Source: an uncultured Prevotella sp. (GTDB lineage: Bacteria > Bacteroidota > Bacteroidia > Bacteroidales > Bacteroidaceae). From it: a DNA stretch of 64,000 nucleotides. Location: contig CALCVP010000058.1 in assembly GCA_937907705.1 (NCBI GenBank), forward strand, positions 14,239 to 78,238, written 5' to 3'. Both the position numbers and the translations under genes were made by a program. Positions 33,825-42,445 of the stretch are shown here, one piece after another (positions within the stretch are counted from its first letter, which is position 1; the number at the start of each line of letters is the position of its first letter). Under the pieces are notes generated by a model, which made no database searches, had not been told where the DNA came from, and saw only the letters and a list, made by a program, of their open reading frames with translations.

Positions 33825-36665
33825 TTAACTGCGACTTACTTGCAGTCCTTTTTCGCTTAGGGTCATCTCTACAAAACGGGCGTTGGCATTGGGTCTGTTG
33901 GTTTGCAGCAGTGTCTTGATGCGCATGGCAGCATCGGGGTCTTTGGCCACCATGTACAGATAGCCGCCCCCGCCAGCCCCTGCCAGCTTGTAGCCCAAGC
34001 ACAGGTCGTCTATCTGTTGCGTAATCAGCTGTATGCAGCTGGGGTTGGTACCACTGTCGATAACCTGATTTTGCATCCATGTTTTGCGCACCAAGGTACC
34101 CATTCTTTGAAAGTCGGCACGCTGAATGGCATCATACATGTCGAGTGCATGCTGCTTCATCTCGCGCAGCAGTGCCAGTTCCTCGCACTGATTGAGAAAC
34201 ATGCGGCGCACTATCTCTGCCAAAATGTTCTTGGCAGTGCGCGTAATGCCGGTGTAATAGAGCAGGTGGCAGCCTGCATATTCAGACTGTACGAACAGAT
34301 TTTGGGGCAACCACTTGACCATGGGCACCTGATTGAAGCCACGGTGGGTCTGCAATAGTTTGACACCTTGCAGCAAACCGCCATACTGGTCTTGCCATCC
34401 ACCGCCCGTGGTGAGCAGCTGTTCTAACACCAGTGTGCGTCTGCCTATCTCGCTTTTGTCCCAAGCCAAGCCGCAAAAGTCGTTCAGTGCGCCTAATACT
34501 GTGGCAGACAGCACGCTGCTTGTGCCCAATCCGCTGCCTGCTGGAATGGCAGACAGCAGCGTGAGTTCTATGCCACAGCCAAATGCCTTCAGCTGTTCTT
34601 CCAGTGTGTTGTAGTGCTCTTGGCAGTATTGTGGCAGAAAACCGGCCAGTGCCAATGCTGCTTTGGGTATGGAGAAAGGACTTCCTACTTTGTTGAAAGC
34701 AGCCAACTGTTCATACGTGTGCACCTCTTCCATGGCTCCCAAGTCAATGCTTCTGAGCACGATATGGGGCTGTTTGCAAGGTTTTACATAGGTTTGCAAG
34801 GGCGGTTGGCCGTTTAGCTCAATGGCAAGGTTTACCGCATTCCCGCCTTCCATCAGGCAATAGGGGGGCGTATCGGTCCATCCACCAGCTATATCAATGC
34901 GTACAGGACTTCTGCCCCATACAATCTGGTCGCTGTAAACAGATAAGCGAGGGGCTTGCTTCTCTGCTGCAACAGTGCGTGTAAGACCTTCTCTGAGCAG
35001 TGCAAAGGCTGCATCATCGTCTGCTTGATAAGCTTCGCCGCATAGGCGGCACAACTCAGAGCGGAACATCTTGTCGTGAATACGGGTCATCAGTGGCACT
35101 CGTTCGTCCAATGGGGCAGGAGCAGGAATGTGAAAGGCGGCAAACTCGTGGGCAGCATTGTCTAAATCGACTTGATAAAACACGCTGTGCTCATGGTTCT
35201 TGGCCAGTGCCTCCCAGTTGAGTGCACGCAAATGGGTACGCTGTTGGGTCAGTCTTACTAAGTTAGCCCTGGCAGATATATCGTCGGCACATATCTTTTT
35301 GCTTTCATTCCATATCTTCTTGCCTTGTTCCAACTGCGTTTCGCCTAACATCCAGCGCAGTACCAATCCAGCCTCTTCTGCTGTATCACAGACAGGGAAG
35401 ATACAAGCCGCTTGCAGGTCGTGGCTTCCGGCAATGCTGTTGATATCTATGTGATGCGCAGTAGCCCATGATTGGAACGATTGCCCCATGTACATAAGGT
35501 CAGCATCATGCAAGTTTCCACGAAACTTGTCGTAGTAGCCGTAGGGCCTTACCGCATATTGGGTGTCATTAATGGGCACAATGTCTACACACTGTCCATC
35601 CATCAAGGTTACAGTCCAGTCATTTTCCGGCACACCGGTGATGATGTTTTCATGTGCCAAAGTCCAGTTCTTTCCTATATAGCTGTTTTCTATCCAGAGG
35701 TTAGCGTTATGCTCTGTAATAGCCACTTGGGTGAGAGCATTCTGCACAAACATGGAAGGCTGGGGCTTTAAGGAGTGGTGCATAATCTCGCGTTGGTCGT
35801 TCACAAGGTTCTGAATGGACAAAGTAGAGGACAATAGCTCATGACTGGTGCCGAAATGGTAGAACTCTCCGCCAGGCAGAGGAAGCACGGCTACTTTCAA
35901 TTGGCTTATTTCTTTGTCATCAATGGTAGGGTTAGTTCCCAAGGCACAGCCAAACTGGGCATACAAGTCATAGTTAATCACTTCACCGTCTTTCATGGAT
36001 CGCTTCATGAGTAGCTTGACAGCACGGTCGCTGAGCAGCCAAATGCCTATGTCGGTGAGATAGAAATGGTCTTGCAGCAGCTTGCCTAAGGTCTGTACAG
36101 ACGGCTTTTGCAGCATGCATTCAAGTACTGATGGTGAATCGCTTTTTGCCACAAACACGCCATGGTCCTTGGCTATTTCGGGTCCCAACCATAGTCCATA
36201 GCACACTACGTCAGCGTCGGGTATGGGTTGTAGCGGTTGTGTGGTTCTGATATACACATCGCCACTCACTATCATTGTGTGCAAAGGAGCAGGCGCATAG
36301 TTCATCATACGGTCATAAAGTGGAACTTGTAGCGATAGCAAATCTTGCGAAAGGTGTTGCCCACGCTCCCAACGAAACACGGGAATAGGTGTCAGTATCT
36401 TGCCGGAAGGGGCGTAAGCCGGCAGTCGTCGGCTTTGCCCGCCAGCGTGTAAAAGCAGCTTCCTGTCTTTTGAAAGCCACTCGTCAAAACTCATTCCTTG
36501 TCCTTCGTGCTCATAACAAGCCTTGAGCAGCCAGGTAGAACCACCGCCTGAGCCCAACTTGTGGTCCACGGGGTCGTTGGTGCAAAACCATTCTTTATTG
36601 TCAAAACCAGTGATTTGGTGGAAACAATTCACCAAATTAGGAGGCAAAGAAAGTAATTTCTTCAT
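33825..36665 (-). CDS. fkp: bifunctional L-fucokinase / fucose-1-phosphate guanylyltransferase
   Basis: This is a salvage enzyme that turns free L-fucose into L-fucose-1-phosphate and then GDP-L-fucose, used to fucosylate capsule and surface glycoproteins in Bacteroidales. From ATG 36665 it has 946 residues, matching the ~949 of Bacteroides fragilis Fkp. The N-terminal pyrophosphorylase half carries GGQSRRLPAYAPSGK (75-89). The C-terminal GHMP kinase half carries SPVRIDIAGGWTDTPP, IPAGSGLGTSSVLSA and the phosphate loop KLAGAGGGGYLY. The open frame extends 41 codons further upstream (to 36788), but that part overlaps the yfhO terminator and looks random. Confidence 0.95.
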   Translation of the reverse strand: MKKLLSLPPNLVNCFHQITGFDNKEWFCTNDPVDHKLGSGGGSTWLLKACYEHEGQGMSFDEWLSKDRKLLLHAGGQSRRLPAYAPSGKILTPIPVFRWERGQHLSQDLLSLQVPLYDRMMNYAPAPLHTMIVSGDVYIRTTQPLQPIPDADVVCYGLWLGPEIAKDHGVFVAKSDSPSVLECMLQKPSVQTLGKLLQDHFYLTDIGIWLLSDRAVKLLMKRSMKDGEVINYDLYAQFGCALGTNPTIDDKEISQLKVAVLPLPGGEFYHFGTSHELLSSTLSIQNLVNDQREIMHHSLKPQPSMFVQNALTQVAITEHNANLWIENSYIGKNWTLAHENIITGVPENDWTVTLMDGQCVDIVPINDTQYAVRPYGYYDKFRGNLHDADLMYMGQSFQSWATAHHIDINSIAGSHDLQAACIFPVCDTAEEAGLVLRWMLGETQLEQGKKIWNESKKICADDISARANLVRLTQQRTHLRALNWEALAKNHEHSVFYQVDLDNAAHEFAAFHIPAPAPLDERVPLMTRIHDKMFRSELCRLCGEAYQADDDAAFALLREGLTRTVAAEKQAPRLSVYSDQIVWGRSPVRIDIAGGWTDTPPYCLMEGGNAVNLAIELNGQPPLQTYVKPCKQPHIVLRSIDLGAMEEVHTYEQLAAFNKVGSPFSIPKAALALAGFLPQYCQEHYNTLEEQLKAFGCGIELTLLSAIPAGSGLGTSSVLSATVLGALNDFCGLAWDKSEIGRRTLVLEQLLTTGGGWQDQYGGLLQGVKLLQTHRGFNQVPMVKWLPQNLFVQSEYAGCHLLYYTGITRTAKNILAEIVRRMFLNQCEELALLREMKQHALDMYDAIQRADFQRMGTLVRKTWMQNQVIDSGTNPSCIQLITQQIDDLCLGYKLAGAGGGGYLYMVAKDPDAAMRIKTLLQTNRPNANARFVEMTLSEKGLQVSRS

Positions 36666-36754
36666 AAAGATAAAATTGTAAGAGTAGCGTAAAAGCGGAC
36701 CTTTTAATGGAAAAGACCATTCTCTTTTGCGTGGTAAAGTGTAGCTTGTTGCAA

Positions 36755-36790
36755 TGAAAAGTGTGCCACTACAATGGTAGCGGCACACTT
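36755..36790 (-). terminator. hairpin between yfhO and fkp
   Basis: On the minus strand AAGTGTGCCGCTA (36778-36790) pairs with TAGTGGCACACTT (36759-36771) and is followed by T residues. It starts six bases after the yfhO stop, so fkp may be partly uncoupled from yfhO. No good promoter is visible in the 90 bases between this hairpin and fkp. Confidence 0.65.
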
Positions 36791-36795
36791 GAAGC

Positions 36796-39291
36796 TTATT
36801 TGTTCTTGTTTTTCTTGTATTCAGTATAAGCCAATATAAGCACTACAATAACCAGTAATGCATAGGCAATGTAGGCAATCGTCTCGGTCATGTCAATGGA
36901 TTTAGGATAGAACATCAGCTCTACCTTATGATGACCGGGAGATACATGGAGGGCGCGAAGCACGTAGTTGGCACGTCCTAACTCAACATCCTTACCGTCG
37001 ACAGTAGCTGTCCAGCCTGGATAATATACCTCAGAGAATACGATTACACCACCTGTTGATGAGTTGACATCGTAAGATAAATGGTTGGGAGCAAACGAAG
37101 TGATCTTTACAACCGATGTACCGGCTTGCTTGACAGACTGTTTCAGTTGAGGCTCAAACTCCTTGTCAGCCACAGCTTCGCTTCTGAGGTTCAGCTTGCC
37201 GAGAGCTTCTATCTCTTGGTTGGCATTGTCTACATAGTTTACTTTGTCTACAAACCAAGCGTTGCCGTAAGCGTAAGGGTTCTTTACAGGTACGGTCTGA
37301 CCACCTTGTAACGGCAGAATGAAGTAGCGGGCGTTAAGCATGTTCAGTACAGGACAGATGCTGTCGCCTTTCACCTTGGTCATATCGCCGCCTGCTTGTG
37401 CCACTGCAGGCATCACTTTCTGCATCTCAGGTGCTATATGAGCATCAATCAGCTCTTGGTAGCGGCGCAGTTTTGCTGCGTGATAGCCACCGATACTCTT
37501 GTGATAATAAGAAGTCTCGTTTTCATTGAAGGTATTGGATGCGAAGTTGAGCACACGATAATTGCCACATTCAGATTTGTCTTGCAATATCTGTTTGTCT
37601 GTATTGGTCATTTCAATAGGAGTGTCTCTTACGCTCTTGTTTACAAACATGTCGTTGTTGAGGTATCGTTTGTCTACCTGCCAGAGGTCTATAAAGCAGA
37701 GCACAAAGATGGCCCCGATCATGTATTCCGCACGAAGTTTCTTGAAACGGTAAAGCATCAGGAACAAGAAACCAATCATAACAATGAAGAAAGAGCGCCA
37801 ACAGTCAGCGGTAAAGATAGCTTCTCGCATTTCACGCAGGTTGGGGAGCAGCTGTGTCAGGTATTCTTGTGGTATCTGCTGGAGGGCTTTCATTTCTTCG
37901 GAAGCGATGAAATCGCTGAAGAACAGCGTAGGCATGAGCGCAAAGAGCAGGGCAACACCTGCGGTGAGTCCTAAGCTAATATACAGGTATTTGGCTTTCT
38001 TTACCAACACATCAGGCTCTTCTACGATGTGCTTCAGTGCCAACATAGCCAGTAAAGGAATGGTAAATTCTGCGATAACCAATATGGAAGCTACCGTACG
38101 GAACTTGGCATACATGGGCACATAGTCAAGGAAGAAGTCGGTGAAAGGCATGAAGTTGCGACCCCACGACAGCAATATAGACAGCACGGTGGCGGCCAAC
38201 AATGCCCATTTCATAGGACCTTTTACAATGAATAGACCGAGAATAAACAGCATGAGCACAAAAGCGCCTACATAGACAGGACCACTTGTGCCTGGTTGTT
38301 CGCCCCAATATTGCCCGAGCTGTTGATATACTTCGGTAAAGTTAGGGTCAGCCTTGCTCATGGCAGTAGCGTTCTGAGCCAAAGGCACAGATGCTCCACC
38401 CTTGGTGTTAGGTACTAATAGCGTCCATGTCTCACCGATGCCATAGCTCCATTGGGTAATATAGTCGCGGTCAAGACCGCTGCTTGTCTGGTTGGCAGCG
38501 TTCTTTTTCACGAGTTCGCTCTTGCCTCTCATGGTTTCTTGTCCATACTCCCAGGTGTGATACAGATTGCTTATGTTGATGCATACGCCAATGGCAGCAC
38601 CGACAACACATACTGCTGAGGCCTTCCAAAAGTTCATCATTTGCTTCTTTCTGATAGCATCTGCCAAGAAAGCCAATACCATAAAGAAGATGACAAACAG
38701 GAAGTAATATGTCATTTGAACGTGGTTCGCATACACTTCGAAGGCTGTAAAAAGAGCTGTTACAAAGAGTCCCCACAGGTATTTGCCTCTATATGCCAAC
38801 ACGATACCAGCAATCATAGGCGGTAGATAAGCCAACGCCATGACTTTCCAGAAGTGACCGGCGGCAATAATGATAAGGAAGTAACTGGAGAAAGCCCACA
38901 AAATAGAACCCAAGGCAGCCAATGACTGCTTGAAGTCGAAAGCTCTTAGGAGTATATAGAAGCCTAACAGGTAGGCAAAAACAAACCAAACATAGTCTGG
39001 TAGAAACAAGTGGTAAGTCTTTACTACTGCGTCTAACTTCTGTGTGCTGCCGTATGTAGGGGCTGTTTGGTAGGTAGGCATGCCACAGAACAGCGAAGTC
39101 ATCCATCGTGAGGTCTCACCTGTCTTCGCTTTATAGTCAGACAGCTCTTTGCCTATGCCTTTACTGGCGGCAGAGTCGTGTTGAAACAAAATCTTTCCGT
39201 CTATGTCTGCCGGAAAGAAATATGCGAAAGAAATAATTGCAAAAAGGACGATTGCCAGTATATCAGGCAACCATTGTTTCCATGTTTTCAT
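36796..39291 (-). CDS. YfhO family membrane protein
   Basis: This is an 831-residue polytopic inner-membrane protein of the YfhO family, which belongs to the GT-C-like glycosyltransferase or lipid-linked sugar group. About 12 hydrophobic helices span residues 10-545. A periplasmic domain (about 560-785) follows, and a final helix is near 800-820 before a lysine-rich tail. An acidic early loop (FPADIDGKILFQHDS) fits GT-C proteins. YfhO members have been linked to lipoteichoic-acid glycosylation in Gram-positives. In Bacteroidetes the substrate is unknown. Its location before fkp points to surface glycan or lipoprotein modification (inference). Confidence 0.85.
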   Translation of the reverse strand: MKTWKQWLPDILAIVLFAIISFAYFFPADIDGKILFQHDSAASKGIGKELSDYKAKTGETSRWMTSLFCGMPTYQTAPTYGSTQKLDAVVKTYHLFLPDYVWFVFAYLLGFYILLRAFDFKQSLAALGSILWAFSSYFLIIIAAGHFWKVMALAYLPPMIAGIVLAYRGKYLWGLFVTALFTAFEVYANHVQMTYYFLFVIFFMVLAFLADAIRKKQMMNFWKASAVCVVGAAIGVCINISNLYHTWEYGQETMRGKSELVKKNAANQTSSGLDRDYITQWSYGIGETWTLLVPNTKGGASVPLAQNATAMSKADPNFTEVYQQLGQYWGEQPGTSGPVYVGAFVLMLFILGLFIVKGPMKWALLAATVLSILLSWGRNFMPFTDFFLDYVPMYAKFRTVASILVIAEFTIPLLAMLALKHIVEEPDVLVKKAKYLYISLGLTAGVALLFALMPTLFFSDFIASEEMKALQQIPQEYLTQLLPNLREMREAIFTADCWRSFFIVMIGFLFLMLYRFKKLRAEYMIGAIFVLCFIDLWQVDKRYLNNDMFVNKSVRDTPIEMTNTDKQILQDKSECGNYRVLNFASNTFNENETSYYHKSIGGYHAAKLRRYQELIDAHIAPEMQKVMPAVAQAGGDMTKVKGDSICPVLNMLNARYFILPLQGGQTVPVKNPYAYGNAWFVDKVNYVDNANQEIEALGKLNLRSEAVADKEFEPQLKQSVKQAGTSVVKITSFAPNHLSYDVNSSTGGVIVFSEVYYPGWTATVDGKDVELGRANYVLRALHVSPGHHKVELMFYPKSIDMTETIAYIAYALLVIVVLILAYTEYKKNKNK

Positions 39292-39325
39292 TATGCTATG
39301 TGTTTATTTTGTTCTAAATCTTTTG

Positions 39326-39356
39326 CAAAGATAGTGCAAGCCGAGCGGAATACAAA
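39326..39356 (-). promoter_or_regulatory. sigma-ABfr promoter of yfhO inside an 88-bp repeat unit
   Basis: On the minus strand TTTG (39353-39356), a 19-base spacer and TATCTTTG (39326-39333) form an exact consensus promoter 35 bases before the yfhO start. It is part of the proximal copy of a tandem 88-bp unit. Confidence 0.85.
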
Positions 39357-39460
39357 ATAAAATGGAGTGAAACGGAATTTTATTTTTATTCCTGAGGCGC
39401 CGCCTTTCTTGTGTAAAGATAGTGCAAGCCGAGCGGAATGCAAAATAAAATGAAACAGAA
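39326..39460 (-). repeat. tandem 88-bp promoter-bearing repeat, locus 1 (upstream of yfhO)
   Basis: The segment starting at 39327 is repeated at 39415, exactly 88 bases away. The first ~37 bases of the two copies differ at one position. The distal copy has TATCTTTA in place of TATCTTTG at the -7 element (39414-39421) while its TTTG (39441-39444) is intact at 19 bases. The same unit occurs twice at 53984-54142 and once at 60740. Confidence 0.8.
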
Positions 39461-39493
39461 ATTATGTTCTATTTCATAGCATATTCTATAACA

Positions 39494-39544
39494 AAAGAGA
39501 GAAAGTGCAGCAGAAACACGTGTTCTACCATACTTTCTCTCTTT
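39494..39544. terminator. terminator of the MFS pump operon
   Basis: AAAGAGAGAAAGT (39494-39506) pairs perfectly with ACTTTCTCTCTTT (39532-39544), 13 bp with a 25-base loop. T-rich sequence follows on both strands. It lies 46 bases beyond the MFS stop. Confidence 0.7.
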
Positions 39545-39589
39545 ATTTAAATAGTACTTTTTCTATTATATAGAATAATGTATAACAGT

Positions 39590-41143
39590 TTATTGCGCTT
39601 TAGCCATTTTACGGTTGTGCTTCATTTGCTTTTTTAAAATGCGTCCTATCACATTCCAGTAAGGCATCTTCTTCAGTGTAGAGCGTACAGGCTGCACATC
39701 CCATAGTAAGAAGACAAACAACATTGCCACACCTAACAGGCAGGTAAAACCATAGAGCTGTTTCACGCTAATCATGATAGATTGCAGCGGATCATAAGGA
39801 ATGCCTCTGATGAGGTTTTCCGTTATATGGTGTCTGAGATAGAAGCTGTAGATTCCAGAGCATACTGTTTCCACTACACCGTTGCGTATCAGGCCTAACA
39901 TGGTGAGTCCCATAAAGAAGTGTTGAAACGGCATGACCTCTTCCAAAAAGATAGTGAGGGCTGTGAAGAATATGGCTATGCCAAAGGATCTCATAAAAGT
40001 GGGCACATAAAACATCTCTACCGTGATGCCTGGACTTATCAAGAAGTACATCCATATCTCGTATGCCAGCAGTGCCATGAAGCCAACGGTGAGCAGACGG
40101 GTAAACTTCAGGTGAAATGCCTTTATCCACAGCAGTACGAACATGCAGCCAACAATCGTGCCGCACCATTCTACTATATAGTCAGAAGCAGTCATGACGG
40201 AGTCAAAGTGGAGCACACCGCCTACGAAAGTGTTCTGCATGACCTTGGGTGTTGAGCTGATAAGCTCTACCAAAACGAAGATGACCAGCATCGGTACCAA
40301 CCGCCTGTATTGCCAAGCTTCTTTGGCTATATAGGCGTGGCGTATGTGTAGCATGCGCTGTATGGCGAAGTAGAATGTTACGGGCAGGGCGAATGTAACC
40401 ACTCTAAACGGCTTGCCGTCCCACCAGTTGTAGTATTCGCCATAGTTGAACAGGAAGATAACCTCAATCATGATGGCTGACCACAGCAGGCAACCTAACC
40501 AGTCAAGACTGAGCAGTGGCAGTGGGCGCATGAAGCGGAAATCGTGAGTTAAGGTGTAGATGAGGAGTACCATTACAGCCATCAGCCCTATCATGAACCA
40601 GTGCATGGCTTGCCATGTCTGGAATATATAGGTGAGCTGAATGGTTATCCAAGGCGAAAGGCTCATGTCTCCCAATACGATACAGTAGAGAATAGGGAAG
40701 AATATGGCAAAGTCGCGTTTGGAAGTCATCCACAGTTGTATGGTAGACATGCACTCAAATGTGCCGCAGAGCTTGAAGAAACCTGCTATATATGATATTA
40801 TACAGAGTACAGGCACCGACTCTGTAAGCATGCAGAGCCAGTTGCACACGCCTATTACGGCAGCCGCAGTGAGCAGCAGCTGTCTGTTGGTAAAGCGGAA
40901 CTTGAACCTGAAAAGGAACGGAAATGGCATGTTTACTCCCACCACGCCACACAGCACAATCATGAGCACATCTTCTCTCATGAGGCATGTGTCGCCCATA
41001 TAATGGGCCATGGCTCCGGGGTAAACACTGCCTGCCAGTTGGAATATAAGCGCAAACACCAAGTAGATCCACGGCTGTATGCACTTTGGCACAAAGCTGT
41101 TCATCATAGGCATGGTGAATGGGCCAGTAGGTATAGGGGGCAT
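39590..41143 (-). CDS. EmrB-like MFS transporter (14-helix drug/proton antiporter group)
   Basis: This is a 517-residue polytopic membrane protein with about 14 hydrophobic segments, resembling the divergent Bacteroidetes branch of DHA2/EmrB transporters. Classic MFS loop motifs are weak (GVNMPFPFLFRFKFRF region in loop 2-3). The assignment therefore rests on topology, length and operon context. It is the last gene after a TolC-type channel and an EmrA-type adaptor, which together would form a tripartite exporter crossing both membranes. It has a basic C-terminal tail. The substrate is unknown. Confidence 0.8.
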   Translation of the reverse strand: MPPIPTGPFTMPMMNSFVPKCIQPWIYLVFALIFQLAGSVYPGAMAHYMGDTCLMREDVLMIVLCGVVGVNMPFPFLFRFKFRFTNRQLLLTAAAVIGVCNWLCMLTESVPVLCIISYIAGFFKLCGTFECMSTIQLWMTSKRDFAIFFPILYCIVLGDMSLSPWITIQLTYIFQTWQAMHWFMIGLMAVMVLLIYTLTHDFRFMRPLPLLSLDWLGCLLWSAIMIEVIFLFNYGEYYNWWDGKPFRVVTFALPVTFYFAIQRMLHIRHAYIAKEAWQYRRLVPMLVIFVLVELISSTPKVMQNTFVGGVLHFDSVMTASDYIVEWCGTIVGCMFVLLWIKAFHLKFTRLLTVGFMALLAYEIWMYFLISPGITVEMFYVPTFMRSFGIAIFFTALTIFLEEVMPFQHFFMGLTMLGLIRNGVVETVCSGIYSFYLRHHITENLIRGIPYDPLQSIMISVKQLYGFTCLLGVAMLFVFLLWDVQPVRSTLKKMPYWNVIGRILKKQMKHNRKMAKAQ

Positions 41144-41191
41144 TGTCAGTGTATTTTTATGGTTTGATGATATATAACACGGAATACCGCT

Positions 41192-42238
41192 TTATTTCTT
41201 TGCCACTTTTACGTTTACCTCTACGTTGAGTCCGGCGCGCAAGCGGGCTATATCGGCGGTCTGGTTGTTTTTGTCAAGCACGATGCGCACGGGCACACGC
41301 TGCTCCACCTTTACAAAGTTGCCGGTAGCATTGTCGGCAGCTACCATGGAGTAGGCAGCGCCTGTGGCAGGACTGAGAGACTCTACTGTGCCGTGATAAG
41401 TAACCCCTGGCAGTGCATCGGCTGTGAAGTCAACGCTGCATCCGGGCTGAATATGCTGTAACTGTGTCTCACGATAGTTGGCAATTACCCACACCTGATT
41501 GTCGTCTACAATGCGTGCCAATTGCTGGCCAGGCTGTACCAGCTGCCCTACATGAATGTCTTTGCGACCCATCACACCGTCAGCGGTAGCTACGATGACT
41601 GTGTATGACAGGTTGAGGCGTGCCAAATTGGCTGCTGCTTCAGCCACACTTACGCCTGCCGTGTTCTGATGAAAGCGCTGTGCCTGCTCGCTTTTGACCA
41701 TATTGGTGGCTTGTTTGCTGGCAGAAGCCTGTTCATAGCGTGCCTTGGCTGCCAAGTATCGTGCTTGCGCATTGTCGTATTGCTGACGGGTAATAGCGTC
41801 TTTCTTGAGCAATGCAGCATAGCGTTCAAAGTCATTCTTGGCGTTTACCATATTGACGCGTGCCTCTGCTATGCCTGCCGAAGCCACCTTGACATTGCTC
41901 TGTGTGGTGTTGATACCGGCAGATACGGCAGATGCTCCAGACTTGGAGCCACGCACGGCAGCCTCTGCCTGTGCCAGTTGCAGACGATATTCGGCATCTT
42001 CTATGATAACGAGGGTGTCGCCTTTCTTCACATGCTGATACTCTTCAAAGCGAATTTCCTTGATAAAGCCCTGCACGCGGGTATTGATAGGGGTAATATG
42101 GCGCTGCACTTGTGCATCATCGGTGTATTCTACATCGGATGGATGATAGAAATGACTGAAGGCATATCCTGCAAATGCTATCAGCAGGGCAATGATTACC
42201 AGATTGTAGATTCTCTTTATTTGTTTTTTGCTGTTCAT
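41192..42238 (-). CDS. HlyD/EmrA-type membrane fusion protein
   Basis: This is a periplasmic adaptor anchored by one N-terminal helix (about residues 10-29). From ATG 42238 it has 348 residues. The lipoyl halves are INTRVQGFIKEIRFEEYQHV-type at 50-75 and ATADGVMGRKDIHVGQLVQPG near 215-235. They surround a long alpha-hairpin rich in A, Q and E. The VEYTDDAQVQ segment just after the membrane anchor is typical of EmrA. The upstream frame from 42280 is not used because it lacks the family start. It is the middle gene of the TolC-EmrA-EmrB group, 49 bases from the MFS gene. Confidence 0.92.
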   Translation of the reverse strand: MNSKKQIKRIYNLVIIALLIAFAGYAFSHFYHPSDVEYTDDAQVQRHITPINTRVQGFIKEIRFEEYQHVKKGDTLVIIEDAEYRLQLAQAEAAVRGSKSGASAVSAGINTTQSNVKVASAGIAEARVNMVNAKNDFERYAALLKKDAITRQQYDNAQARYLAAKARYEQASASKQATNMVKSEQAQRFHQNTAGVSVAEAAANLARLNLSYTVIVATADGVMGRKDIHVGQLVQPGQQLARIVDDNQVWVIANYRETQLQHIQPGCSVDFTADALPGVTYHGTVESLSPATGAAYSMVAADNATGNFVKVEQRVPVRIVLDKNNQTADIARLRAGLNVEVNVKVAKK

Positions 42239-42354
42239 TGTTGTGTGTATTGAATGGGGTTGCCAGCCTATGGCCGGCAACCTGTTGTTTGCTGAATGTG
42301 TGAATAATGGTGTAGCTTTATGGGGCTGCTTTCTGTTCGTAAGGCACAGTCTTT

Positions 42355-42415
42355 TAGCTGTAAAGCAGTGCTTTTAAAATCTGTGGCGGTGCTTTTTTGC
42401 TGTAAAGTGGTGCTT
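42355..42415. repeat. TAAAG..GCTTT palindromic repeats between tolC- and emrA-like genes
   Basis: Three related words, AAAGCAGTGCTTT, GGCGGTGCTTTTTT and TAAAGTGGTGCTTTA, occur within 60 bases of the 207-bp gap inside the operon. They match words at 2949-2964 and 61083-61125. They could act as an mRNA processing or attenuation site. Confidence 0.5.
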
Positions 42416-42445
42416 TAGGAATGAAACGTAGCCTTTTTCCCTATT

